64,000 nt of DNA from Temnothorax longispinosus (Eukaryota > Arthropoda > Insecta > Hymenoptera > Formicidae). The notes under the pieces are model-generated. The model worked only from the letters and a program-made list of their open reading frames with translations, searched no databases and was not told the DNA's origin. This document shows, piece by piece, positions 23,522 to 34,130 of the stretch. Positions within the stretch are counted from its first letter, which is position 1. Each line of letters starts with the position of its first letter. The position numbers and the translations under genes are program-made. The stretch lies in assembly GCF_030848805.1 (NCBI RefSeq), contig NC_092368.1:7928571-7992570 (forward strand). The letters run 5' to 3'.

Positions 23522-24090
23522 TCCCTCCTTTTCTTCCCCTCCCTCTTCCACTCTCCTTTTCTCCCCCTCCCTCCCCTACCCTTTTTTTCTCCCACCCTCC
23601 CAACAATAACATGCTGAAATGAGACCGGCACTACCACCACGTGAAAAACTCCATTGATTTTTGCGATTTCAAGTTGCCCGTTCTCAGCCTCTAATTGCTC
23701 GGACAGCAAACGGTTCTAGGAGGTTGTGAGCTACATCGGTAGGAAGAAAATACCACAGTTTGAGCGATTTTTGCCTCCCTCTCTTCTCCTCTACCTCCCC
23801 CCTCCCTCCTTTCCTCCCCCCCTCTATCTCCCGCTCTCCCTCTTTCTCTCCCCCACCCTCCCTTCCTCCTTCCCTACCAACAATGACATGCTAAAATGAG
23901 ACCGGCACTACCACCACGTGAAAAACTCCATTGATTTTTGAGATTTCAAGTTGCCCGTTCTCAGCCTCTAATTGCTCGGACAGCAAACGGTTCTAGGAGG
24001 TTGTGAGCTACATCGGTAGGAAGAAAATACCACAGTTTGGAGCGATTCTGACGTGGTCCAAAAAACGGCCTTATTGACACCCCTCCTTGC
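22981..24090. repeat. Large inverted repeat with CT/AG microsatellite core
   Basis: The left arm (about 22981-23190) runs from GGAGGGGTGTCAATAAGG through GGTATTTTCTTCCTACCGAT to GTGCCGGTCT. Inverted copies lie at 23596-23765 and, more completely, at 23875-24090. Between are long purine-rich and (CT)n tracts (23190-23595 and 23766-23874). The outermost part of both arms contains the same RT-adjacent coding sequence, so the structure arose by an inverted duplication inside the non-LTR element. Long frames here are low-complexity artefacts. Confidence 0.65.
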
Positions 24091-24626
24091 AAGCTTTGCT
24101 TCTAGCTCGGATTGCCTGTTTGCAATCAGCGTTCCACCAAGGAGAAGGGAGAGGTCGGTTCTTAGGATCGTTTAGGTTAGTGTGTTTGCTCGAGGGATGG
24201 CTTGTAGCTAAAGCAGGGGGAGAAGAGAAGGCGTCAATGGATTCCTGTTAAAGAATTGATGAAGATCTCATATTGAGCTAAAGGTTCGTTATCAGCTTTG
24301 TCAAGAACACGAGATTCTATGTCATGCGCGCGGAGATGCAATGTATGGGTGAGAGCTTTGAATTGTTTTTTGGTAAATTTATATTTGTGGGAGAAGACAC
24401 AATTGGTCTTAATTTTGGCGTTAACTGTTACTTCGATTGGACGATGATCGCTGCTGCGCGTGTCGTTGAGTATTTTTACACTAAGAAAAGTAGCGAAGTT
24501 ACAGGAGGCAATGGCAAGGTCAATTAGCGAAGGTAAAATTCCCGGAGAGGGATGACGATAGGGGTATTAGGATTTAGTAGAGTAAAGGGGAACCGATCTA
24601 GGAGATCCATAACGTCTTCGCATGTC
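24090..24626 (-). pseudogene. Non-LTR endonuclease, C-terminal part
   Basis: On the minus strand the signature SSDHRPIEVTV (the SDH box of APE-type endonucleases) lies near 24450, followed by a linker and PWWN-like and ADCKQAIRARSKA sequence near 24150-24090. These features define the domain that nicks target DNA. The N-terminal two thirds is missing, replaced by the unassigned block to the right. Stops are present. Confidence 0.6.
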
Positions 24627-25437
24627 CTCGGAAAAGGATATATTCCTTACGTCTTTCTTTCCTGACCTCTGTAATCAAAGATCGCATTACGATGAGAGAC
24701 TCGTTCGTCAATCATCTTACGCTAGCAGTATGCTAGCGACATACAGTGATCGATGATTTACGAGAAATCGAAAGATGTTACCTTAAAGCGGGGCTTTCCT
24801 TCTATTGTCTATAATCCACTAAAAGACGGTCGCTTTGACCAAGCCCGGGAAGGCTTTGACCTAGCCCGGGGAGGCTTTCTCGATGCTTCCAATATGGCTG
24901 ACTCGTCCTTCGTTAGAGTGATTACGTCGCAATGGCGATGGTCGTCCTTCCTTCCTTCTGATCGGTTCGAGGATCGTTATATCCTGGCCTCTTTCTTTTT
25001 AGCTGTACCGCAACAGCCTCGCTCGATAGTATTAACAACCATCAGTTCTCTTACAAAGACTCGAATATCGCGATGATTACAATAGCGTATCAACGCTCAA
25101 CTCAGTTAACCGAATCTTCTCGAAATAATGCAAGAAGTAATCAAACACGACTATCCGCTACGACTGACGAACTCTGAATGCCCGCTCGGCGAGCTGGCAC
25201 GCACGTACCGGCACTCTAGTACCGGCACGCTCACACATGCACAGTATCACTCCGCCGCGGCGTGATCCGTCTCTGGGGCGCAACACGGTCGACGCAGAGC
25301 GCGCAAGAATACATAATATCGCATATGCAGTTGGTAACGGTACCGCCGCCGTTATCTTGGCAGCTCCACCGTACCACCATTGATATGTCAACCACAACCA
25401 CAGATGTCGACCAATACACAATCTCCTGCTTTTCTCA
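24627..25437. other. Unassigned insert between ORF1 and endonuclease
   Basis: About 0.8 kb that replaces the end of ORF1 and the start of the endonuclease. It has two copies of GGCTTTGACC near AGCCCGGG (24850, 24866) and two ACCGGCAC words (25206, 25219). No LTR ends, TIR pair or recognisable coding region were found. It may be an LTR fragment or a rearranged genomic piece. Confidence 0.35.
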
Positions 25438-25986
25438 TTACATTCTAAACAGAAATGAATTTGAATTTGAGGAACTGAATTCTAGAGAAGGGGTTTGACA
25501 ATTCTCAACCTTGTTGCGGGCTTCTAGATAAAGGATATTTTCCCTGGCTGCGATGTCTACAATTTGTTTTTGCTTCATAAATATGGGGCAAGAGGAAGAC
25601 GTGGGGATGTGATCACCTTTACAGTTAATGTAGAGGGCGGGTAAGTTAATTCTGGGGCAGTCTTCTTTTACGGTGTGCGCTTCTAATGTACACTTATTGC
25701 AGCGTGCCTTACTTCGGCAGTTCGAGCTAATGTGTCCAAATCGGTAGCAGGAAAAGCATATTTGCACCTGAGGGATTTATGGTTCTACTTTCAGCTTTGT
25801 TTTGAATATCGAGATTTCGGAGGAGAGGAACTGACCCTCGAATTTGACCATAATGGTTTTGGATGGCTCGAATATGGTCTCCACATCCTTTCTAGTACGT
25901 CGGTTGAGACGCTGGACAGAAATAATTTTTGTGGAAGACTCGATTTCCTGAGATAGTTCATTATCCGTAAAGCAAAGGGGCCCCAA
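25438..25986 (-). pseudogene. Non-LTR ORF1 (Gag-like, CCHC knuckles), with stop
   Basis: A minus-strand frame from 25986 to 25438 encodes part of the nucleic-acid-binding ORF1 protein. It is interrupted by one in-frame stop near 25774. The first knuckle CFSCYRFGHISSNC is canonical CX2CX4HX4C, and the second is CNKCTLEAHTVKEDC. In the third the first Cys appears replaced by Tyr (YINCKGDH). Upstream of 25986 the sequence changes to an unrelated AT-rich block, so the N-terminus is missing. Confidence 0.75.
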
Positions 25987-25990
25987 GCAG

Positions 25991-26221
25991 TATTTTAACG
26001 TCCGCCCGACGTTAAGATAAACACACTCCGTTGGTATCCAACGTTTTCGCTACGTCGTTTCAACCCTCTTTTGCACTAATTTGGGGAATCAAATTTAGGT
26101 TGTACCAACGTTGAGATCCGACTTATATAAGTTAAATTGAGGTTACATTTTTTCCACCAGTTTTAACGTTGGTATAAGTAATTTTCGTAAACTTTGATTT
26201 TGTACACTTTGCTATATAGAC
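25991..26221. repeat. Short block with recurring ACGTTGG words
   Basis: ACGTT(G)-type words in both orientations recur at about 26002, 26031, 26039, 26113 and 26165 (for example GTTGGTATCCAACGTT). This is compatible with a small degenerate MITE between the non-LTR element and BEL copy 2. No gene. Confidence 0.35.
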
Positions 26222-26225
26222 CTGA

Positions 26226-26506
26226 GTTACGTTTGTATGTCGCGGTCGCCTGTGGATAACTGTGATTGCGAATCATTAGTTTATGCGATCTCAATAGATG
26301 GCGTTTTTAAGTTTGTAGCGTGGACTCTATCGACCCGCGCATTATCGACCTCAGATTCAGTTCAGCTCTCGCGTGTGTCACTTCGCTCGTGCACATTATA
26401 ATAAAGGGTGTTTCTTGTTTAAAAGCGTTGTCATTTACAACCGCATCATATATCGTCAAGAGGTAATACCGATCTCCAGGCAATCCAGATCACAACAAAA
26501 ATTACA
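26226..26506 (+). repeat. 5' LTR of BEL/Pao copy 2, truncated at its left end
   Basis: Matches the LTR of copy 1 and the 3' LTR at 40252-40717 but lacks the first 20 or so bases (TGTTCCGAAC...). It ends AAAATTACA, followed by the primer site TGGTCCTTCGAGCCGG (26507-26522), complementary to the 3' end of tRNA-Tyr. Confidence 0.85.
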
Positions 26507-27114
26507 TGGTCCTTCGAGCCGGATACAGCGTAATCTCAGGCATTCAGCAAGGAACGAAATCGTACGAGCAGCGAAGTCGGACATGGCGTCGCATGGAAGC
26601 AACGAGAAATCCGCGTAGCGAATCTCATATTGAAGATCATGCGAACGGGTTTGCAAATCAACACATCGGATTGCAAATCTAAGCAGCGTAACAATAACGG
26701 TCTTGAGAGTACATACACATCCAGCAGCCAACAAGGCGAAACAGCGACGCAATCATACAGGCGTCGTGTGAAGCGAGGAGCACGCGTGCAAGCATATCTC
26801 ACAGCACGGCTTTGCATTGGGCATTGGATATCAGCGAGCATCAGTACGAGTAATCGGTGGCGAAGGATCCGATACAGCATCGAGAGAATTGGCGGGAACG
26901 CAGTCACGCAGCAGCGGTATCGACCCGATATTGGCGGGAACGCAGTTGGCGGGAACGCAGAGGGAAGATAGCGGCCATATTGGTAGCAGATCGAAACACG
27001 ACGCGTTCACAAGTCAGCGACTCAAGGGCACCGCTTAATGGTGGTATGTAACAAATAGAGTGGCTCACATATATTTCGGTTTCTATCGCGTATTTGAGTG
27101 ATCACTGTTAGCAT

Positions 27115-27279
27115 TTAAGGTGGAAGCACATAAAATTGCAGGAGCCATAAGCAGAATGCAGAAGCCATATGCGCATGCGCTATGGTATCTGTTAGAGCTC
27201 TACGGATACCATAGCGCATGCGCATATGGTTTCTGCTTTCTGCTCATGGCTCCTGCAATTTTATGTGCTTCCACCTTTA
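27115..27279. mobile_element. Fold-back MITE in BEL copy 2 leader, TSD TTA
   Basis: A 159-bp near-perfect palindrome with ends AGGTGGAAGCACATAAAATT is flanked by TTA on both sides. Copy 1 shows the empty site (GCATTTACTG near 14258-14270), which proves the insertion and the 3-bp duplication. A TTA duplication fits the PIF/Harbinger superfamily; the class is inferred from this alone. Confidence 0.8.
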
Positions 27280-27329
27280 CTGTATCTTGCGAATAACACG
27301 AGTTTCGATATGGCGGACAAACAATAAGT

Positions 27330-28763
27330 GTGTTAAAAAAGAAACGTGGTATCATTAAAGGTCAATTATCGAAATTCACCACATATGTAGACAGATTCGA
27401 TGACTCGAAAAACGTACAAGAATTAATTGCTAGGTTAGAAAAGGCGGAAGAATTCGACAAGGTACAGACAGAAATCGAATTAGCGGATGATACGGAAACG
27501 CAAGCGAATCATCGTGAAGCCTTTGAAGCTTCTTATTTTGCGGTAATCGGTAAAGCGAGAGAGTTAAAACAAACGGGTCCAGATGAACAGCCACAAACGA
27601 ATCACGCGTGTAATAATCAAAGCATACAATTGCCGACGTTAAAATTACCGGAGTTTAACGGGAAATATGACAAATGGATACAATTTAACGATACATTCCG
27701 ATCGATTATTCATAATAACAATACGTTAAATATAACACAAAAATTCTATTATTTGAGATCGTGCTTGAGCGGAGATGCCGCGAGAGCGTTAGACACATTA
27801 GAAGCATCGGACGCGAATTATGATATCGCTTGGGATATCTTAAGGGAAAGATTCGAAAACGAAAACATTATCATTCACAATCATATAAAGGCTTTATTTG
27901 ATTTGCCACAGGTAATCAAAGATTCACACGTTTCCCTTAGAGAATTATCGGACAGCATGTCACAACATTTACGCGCATTGAAATCATTAGGTCAACCAGT
28001 CGAGAGCTGGGATTCAATAATCGTTTTTCTTATTGCGTCTAAATTAGATACGACGTCACGAAATGAATGGGAAAAGATATCCGGTAAGCGTAGGAAACTA
28101 CCAAATATCGATCATTTTAAAACTTTTTTAAACGAACGTTGTCAAATTCTTGAGAGATTAGCCAAGAATAATAAACAAACGGATAAACGAAACGGGATTA
28201 AGGATTCGAAAGACAAATCAAAGGCGAATTCATTGTCTCATTTAGCATCAAGCGTAATAAAATGCGCATTTTGCAAAGGTTCGCATAACGTATATTCATG
28301 TCAAGACATACTGAATTTATCGGTTGACAAACGATTAGCGCAGGTTAAAAAATTGAAACTATGCACAAATTGCCTAAGAAATAATCATTATAGTAAAGAT
28401 TGCAAGGCCGGTGGATGTAAAAAATGTAACGGTAGACACAACACGTTATTGCATTTCAGCGATTCAAAGGTCGAGCCCGAGACAAAGGATCAATCGATCA
28501 TAAGCATAAACAAAGCGGAAAGTAACGATAATACAAACACATCACGAGAATCAACCGCAACCATGCATGCGATACAGATAACTCATGATTCATATATACC
28601 TTTAGCAACCGCTAGGGTTATTATATTCGATAATAACGGTAAAGCTCATCAATGTAGAGCCTTGTTAGATAATCAGGTCTCAATCGAATTTCGTTACAAA
28701 ACAATTAGCACAGAAATTAGGGCTCATAAAGACTTCTATAAAACTTCCGGTCTGCGGAGTTAA
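27330..28763 (+). pseudogene. BEL/Pao Gag and protease start, copy 2
   Basis: Homologous to the copy 1 frame throughout: KKKRGIIKGQLSKF start, DUF1759-like domain and two zinc knuckles, of which the second (CLRNNHYSKDCKAGGCKKC) is complete here. It lacks three residues (WSE region) present in copy 1. The frame shifts at LLDN, just at the protease active site (near 28674), because of an inserted base, so the retropepsin is out of frame. The annotated start is in the same region as copy 1's MADEQ, where copy 2 has lost bases near 27312-27328. Confidence 0.8.
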
Positions 28764-28799
28764 TCAAAGCATAACTAACATATCGCATAAAACTAAAAC

Positions 28800-31018
28800 G
28801 TGTGTATTAAATCACTCTACAACGATTATAGAGCTGAATTGTCATTTTTGATAGTTGATAATATCACACAAGAGTTACCGAATAGATTCTATAATATCTC
28901 AAAATTAAGCGTACCAGAGGGTCTCTCATTGGCAGATCCGCGATTTAATTATCCTGAAACCGTAGATTTGTTATTAGGCGCAGGTATATTCTGGGGATTG
29001 CTTTGCGCAGGGCAAATTCAATTAGGAGAAGAAAAACCGTGTCTTCAAAAAACAAAGTTAGGTTGGGTCGTATCGGGACCTATGATGCCTTGATACAAGA
29101 AAACGGAATCGTTGTGTCATTTCAATACCGTGCAAGAGATTCATGATAATCTGGAACGTTTTTGGGAGGTCGAGGAATATCTTCCAACACCAAAATTTAC
29201 ACGAGAAGAATCGGAATGCGAGAATTTATTCGTCAAAACTGTAGAACGCGATAATTAAGGGCGATTTACGGTACAATTGCCATTTCGGTCAAATGTCGAT
29301 AAACTCGAAGAGTCGCTAAGCACAGCAATTAAAAGATTTTATGCGTTAGAAAAGCGATTATCCAAAGACCCGAGTCTCAAGCAACAATACGTAGACTTTA
29401 TGAACAAATATATAGAACTCGGCCACATGACGGAAGTGGAACCAAACGATATTGATAGCGACTCAGTTTATTATTTACCGCATCATTGCGTTGTGAAAGA
29501 ATCTAGCGCGACTACTAGGGTCCGCGTAGTATTTAACGCATCAGCCAAAACATCATCTAATTTATCATTAAATGACGTTTTGATGGTCGGTCCAATTATT
29601 CAGGACAGTCTATTCGCCATATTAATTAGGTTTAGAGCACGCGTATATATCTTTACGGCAGACGTAGCCAAAATGTATAGGCAGGTCAACGTTCATAAGC
29701 CTCATCGAAAATACCAGCGCATCGTATGGCGTTGGGAGGTAAGAGAATTATTATGGCATTATCAATTAAACACAATAACATACGGTACAGGACCAGCTTT
29801 ATTCGAGGCTATTCGATCCCTTTAGGAAACAACAAAGGATAAACAGGATGTTTACCCTGAGGCATGTGACATTATCATTAACGATTTTTACGTGGACGAT
29901 CTAATTTCGGGATCTGACACAATCGAACACGCAAAAAAACTAGTGCAGGACATAGACACGGTACTGCGCAGCGGATTCTTTCATTTACGTAAATGGAATA
30001 GCAATAGCAGGGAAATTATTGCTTCAATACAACCCGAACCCGGTCCTAATCAAATAATAATTTAACGCCATAATTGTTTGGCCATAATAATTTAACGCAA
30101 GAAGTTGATTCAAAGACGCTTGGGTTGTCGTGGAATTCGAACGACGACACATTAAATTACCAGGCAAGCACTTTAAAGTCAAATAGAATCACTAAAAGAA
30201 CGATATTATCATTTATAGCACAACTGTTTGATCCATTAGGATTAGTTAGCCCTATAATTGTTTTGGGAAAAATCATCATGCAAAAAATATGGAAATTGGG
30301 AATTGGTTGGGATGAGTCATTGCCTCTCGAACTGCTAACGTTATGGAATCAATTTTGCGAAGATATGAAATTTATAAATGAAATCTCAATACCACGATAC
30401 GCGTTAACTTATCAATGTATTAGCATAGAGCTACACGGTTTTTGTGATGCTTCCGAGATAGCTTACGGAGCATGCATATATATAAGAGCTGTATATAAGT
30501 CCGGTAATATCCCAGTTAAATTGTTGTGCGCCAAGTCACATGTGGCGCCAGTTAAAACGATAAGTTTGCCGCGTCTTGAGCTAATGGGTGCATTATTATT
30601 GGCACGTCTGCACAAGAAAGTAACAGAAGCATTGAGTCGTATCCCTAACTTCCATTACAATAGTTTCTATCGGTGCGATTCCCAGATCGTTTTAGCGTGG
30701 ATACTAACTGAAGCTAGTCTGTTAAAGACTTTTGTAGCGAATAGAATCGCGAAAATACAGCGACTTACAAATAGTAAATGTTGGTCTCACGTTGTGGGTA
30801 GCGAGAACCCCGCCGACATTGTTTCTAGAGGTATGAGTTTAGGCAAGCTCGCGACAGCACAGTTATGGTGGAATGGCCCTCCGTGGTTAAAACTCGAGCC
30901 AAATCATTGGCCAAATACAGATGCGATACATATTTTAGTTCCTGAACTAAAGGATAGCAAGGTAGTTTGTACCACGATCAAGTTCGACTCTGATATATTT
31001 AATCGTTTCTCGTCATAA
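28800..31018 (+). pseudogene. BEL/Pao protease end, RT and RNase H, copy 2
   Basis: Frame pieces 28800-29093, 29277-29825 and 30074-31018 follow copy 1 closely. RT motifs include RVVFNASAKTSS, FTADVAKMYRQVNV and, in the stretch between open frames, DFYVDDLISGS (29882-29915). RNase H follows with FCDASEIAYGACIY, LPRLELMGALLLARL and FYRCDSQIVLAWI. Stops at about 29092, 29256 and 29823 and a short insertion at 30050-30080 disable it. The RT here is uninterrupted by the 308-bp insert of copy 1. Confidence 0.8.
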
Positions 31019-31114
31019 AAATTACTTCGCGTAACGGCTTATTGTTTACGGTTTGTCAATAACTCTAGAAAAAACATAAATAAAAAACACACAGGATTAT
31101 TATCTATAGATGAA

Positions 31115-31789
31115 TTGAACAAATCACTACTCACGCTCGTTAGAATAGTGCAAAGAATGCATTTCGCACCCGAAATCAATGATTTGGAGCATCAAAAAAC
31201 GGTGCGACCTAATAGCAAAGTTTTATCGTTAAATCCATTTTTGGATGAACATCATATTTTACGTGTAGGGGGACGTTTAAAGAACTCCAAATTACATTAC
31301 GAACACAAACATCCTATGTTGCTACCCAGCAACCATGCATTTACTCGCATGATAGTAATGCACGAACACGAAAGACATATGCATGCAGGACTAACTGGTA
31401 CGTTAGCGGCAATTAGAACACGTTTCTGGCCATTAAATGGTCGTAGCACTGTAAGGAAAATAATTTTTTTATGCATGGTTTGTTTTCGAATAAATCCCAG
31501 TTGTGCGGATTATCAAATGGGAAACTTACCGGAATCTCGTTTAAACGCCGATAAACCATTTACAACAGTCGGAATAGATTTCGCTGGGCCATTGCTGATT
31601 AAGGATGGCAAATTGAGAAACCGAAAGATCGTCAAATGTTATCTATGCGTATTCGTTTGTTTTTCGACTAAAGCTGTACATCTGGAACTCGTTGGCGATT
31701 TGTTAAGCGACTCGTTTTTAAATGCACTCAAACGATTTGTGTCTCGACGCGGTTATTTGTGCCGACACATTTATTCTGATAATGGCACT
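31115..31789 (+). pseudogene. BEL/Pao integrase N-terminal half, copy 2
   Basis: Contains the HHCC zinc-binding region (HEHERHMHAGLTGT ... CMVCFRINPSC) and the first catalytic Asp (TVGIDFAGPLL). It runs to YSDNGT with the second catalytic Asp, immediately after which the copia LTR begins. The remaining domain lies at 39252-39963. Confidence 0.85.
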
Positions 31790-32145
31790 TGTTGGATATA
31801 ACAATTACACAGGAGTATGGCGCTGGGGTCGCGATCTAGTTACTGTTGGATATTGGCGCTAGGGTCGCGATCTAGTTACCGGCTGGATTCGGCAACGGCA
31901 ATTTTGTTACTAAATTATTATAGTTTATGGCCGGGTATATTATTTTGAGAGTCGAGTTTTCTTTTCTAGATAATTTTTACTTATGTTCTGTTCAGTTCTG
32001 TCTCTGCCGGCTACGTGCAAGTCGTTAAGTATTCGAATAAACTAAAGTGTGTTAACTAAAGTAAACAGACAATAGATTTTGTAAACCTGTCCCGTTTCAG
32101 CACGACTACACAACGCGAAGGACCAAAGACGGCTCGATTTCAACA
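31790..32145 (+). repeat. Copia 5' LTR
   Basis: 356 bp versus 321 bp in the 3' LTR. The difference is an imperfect tandem duplication of the first segment, visible as a second TGTTGGATATTGGCGCTAGG at 31845. Otherwise it is nearly identical to the 3' LTR. AATAAA-type signal near 32035. Confidence 0.85.
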
Positions 32146-32159
32146 GGTTATGGGCCCAG
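32146..32159 (+). promoter_or_regulatory. Copia primer-binding site (half tRNA-iMet)
   Basis: GGTTATGGGCCCAG directly abuts the LTR and is complementary to CTGGGCCCATAACC, the anticodon stem-loop of initiator tRNA-Met. This is the known copia mode of priming with a cleaved tRNA half. Confidence 0.85.
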
Positions 32160-32203
32160 TTTTAGTGCGTGCATAATAAAGTGTTTCATCGACACGGCAA
32201 AAT

Positions 32204-32892
32204 ATGGCGGGCGTAACGAAGACAACTATGGCGAAGTTAAACGGACAAAATTACTTTGTATGGAAATACAGGATAGAGATGTTACTCATGAAAGAAAAAT
32301 TGTAGAGCGTAGTGAATGAGGACAAACCAGTGGCAGGGGCGGATGGCAGAAATGCAGAACAGATTGCTGCATGGCAACAGCGAGACGATCAAGCGCGCGG
32401 ATGGATTGGACTTTTGGTCGACGACAGTCAATTGTGCCATATAAGGAACTCGACGACAGCGAAGGAAGCATGGTATGCGCTCAAGGCGTATCATGAAAAG
32501 GACACGCTGAGCAATAAAGTGACTCTGATTCGGCGCATTTGCTGTAGTAAAATGGAAGAAAGTGGCAACATGGATGATCATTTGACCAATCTGACGGATC
32601 TATTTCAGAAATTAACAGATCTCGGTGAAGAGCTTTCGGATAGTTGGATCGTCGGAATGATATTAAGCAGCCTGCCAAGAAGCTACGACACACTGGTCAC
32701 GGCGCGGCGCTCGAAACAAGGCCGAAGGCAGACCTGACTTTGAGTTTGGTGCAATCAAAGTTGCTCGCGGAATACAATTGTCGAAAGGAAGCGCATGGCG
32801 GCGATGGCGGTGAAGCGGTATTGAAAACAACGGATAGAAGCACAACATGTTTCTTCTGCAAGAAAAGTAGGCACATGAAGCGCGACTGCACG
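32204..32892 (+). pseudogene. Copia Gag, frame-broken
   Basis: Starts with ATG at 32204 (MAGVTKTTMAKLNGQNYFVW, typical of copia UBN2-type Gag). A stop falls near 32302. It continues in frame to about 32700, then shifts to a second frame that contains the zinc knuckle CFFCKKSRHMKRDC (CX2CX4HX4C) ending at 32890. The fold-back insertion begins two codons later, and the frame resumes at 33776. Confidence 0.8.
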
Positions 32893-33775
32893 AGTGAGTC
32901 CCGATTGCGCACATTACAAATTGGACACAACAATATTTCCCGATCGGACACGGTGTCGATTGCACACGGTGCCGATCGGACACGGTGTCGATTGCACACG
33001 GTGCCGATCGGACACGGTGTCGATTGCACACGGTGCCGATCGGACACGGTGTCAATTGCACACGGTGCCGATCGGACACGGTGTCGATTGCACACGGTGC
33101 CGATCGGACACGGTGTCGATTGCACACGGTGTCGATCGGACACGGTGTCGATTGCACACGGTGCCGATTGCACACGGTGCCGATTGCACACGGTGCCGAT
33201 CGGACACGGTGTCGATTGCACACGGTGCCGATCGGACACGGTGCCCTAGGGGTGTAGGCGGGGGGGGGCTCCGCCCCCCCCCTGCACCCCCCCTGTGCAC
33301 CTGGTGGTGTGGGTTGGGTTGATGCGTGGAGCGGGGGGGCTTCGCCCCCCCCGCACCCCCCCATGGACACGCCTTCGGCGTGCCCGGTAGGCAATGTATT
33401 AAGTACATGCGTGGACGGGGGGGGCTTCGCCCCCCCCTGCACCCCCCCATTGTGTAAGTAAACCCTGTGTGCAATCGGCACGGTGTGCAATCGGCACCGT
33501 GTGCAATCGGCACCGTGTGCAATCGACACCGTGTGCAATCGACACCGTGTCCGATCGGCACCGTGTGCAATCGACACCGTGTCCGATCGGCACCGTGTGC
33601 AATCGACACCGTGTCCGATCGGCACCGTGTGCAATCGACACCGTGTCCGATCGGCACCGTGTGCAATCGACACCGTGTCCGATCGGCACCGTGTGCAATC
33701 GACACCGTGTCCGATCGGGAAATATTGTCGTGTCCGATTTGTAATGTGCGCAATCGGGACAATCCCGACTGCACG
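32883..33775. mobile_element. Fold-back element built of mirrored 32-bp arrays, TSD CGACTGCACG
   Basis: CGACTGCACG occurs on both sides (32883-32892 and 33766-33775). The element is 873 bp. Its ends share GTCCCGATTGCGCACATTAC in inverted orientation. Inside, the left arm (32941-33242) is about nine tandem copies of a 32-bp unit made of two related halves (CGATCGGACACGGTGT and CGATTGCACACGGTGC). The right arm (33471-33720) is about eight inverted copies. The centre (33243-33470) holds three G7-CTTCG-C7-like hairpins and a CACGCCTTCGGCGTG hairpin. Target duplication size and architecture recall Foldback/Galileo or Mutator-like elements. All long frames through it are repeat translations. Confidence 0.85.
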
Positions 33776-34130
33776 CGATACAAAATCTGGAAAGAAAAAC
33801 AGAATAAGGAAACGAAGACAAAGGAAAAGCAGGATAAAGAAAATAAGGCGCCGAAACCGGAGAAGCTCAATAAAGTAGAACAAAATCAGGAATTTTTGTT
33901 CATGGTTAAGGCTGGCAATCATGCAGGTTGGGTTATTGATTCGGGGGCCACGTGCCACATAGCGAGCGATGAACGGTACTTTGTGTCGCTTGATAAGACA
34001 GTGCGCAATAATCTCAATGTCGCGAACGGTGAAAAAGTGAGCGTAAAAGGCAAAGGGACATGCGTGATTCGATTTGTGAATGCAGATGATGTTGAATCGG
34101 GCTATAGTCTCGGAAGTGATGTACGCTCCG
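33776..34130 (+). pseudogene. Copia Gag end and protease
   Basis: A lysine/glutamate-rich linker (KEKQNKETKTKEKQDKE) leads to the aspartic protease box GWVIDSGATCHIASDE (about 33926-33975), the canonical copia DSGAT motif that cleaves the polyprotein. A frameshift occurs near 34085-34110, after which the integrase frame continues. Confidence 0.85.

Larger units (their letters stand above)
19828..25990 (-). mobile_element. Non-LTR retrotransposon (I/R1-like), minus strand, fragmented
   Basis: Reading leftwards: ORF1 with CCHC knuckles (25986-25438), the end of an APE-type endonuclease (about 24625-24090), reverse transcriptase pieces (23014-21369), RNase H (20656-20255) and a C-terminal Cys-rich tail (20118-19828). 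The combination of CCHC ORF1, endonuclease, RT and RNase H fits the I/R1/LOA-like group. It is interrupted by an unassigned block (24627-25437), a fold-back with CT microsatellite (about 22998-24072) and a double hairpin (20797-21093), and has multiple stops and frameshifts. Confidence 0.8.

Noticed and set aside
23133..23709. Ser/Leu- and Arg/Glu-rich frames of 120-180 residues
   Set aside because: Translations of the CT/AG microsatellite and purine tract.
32941..33720. Regular 16/32-bp repeats resembling a CRISPR array
   Set aside because: There are no unique spacers, the units abut directly, the arms are inverted copies, and a target duplication shows a transposon in eukaryotic DNA.
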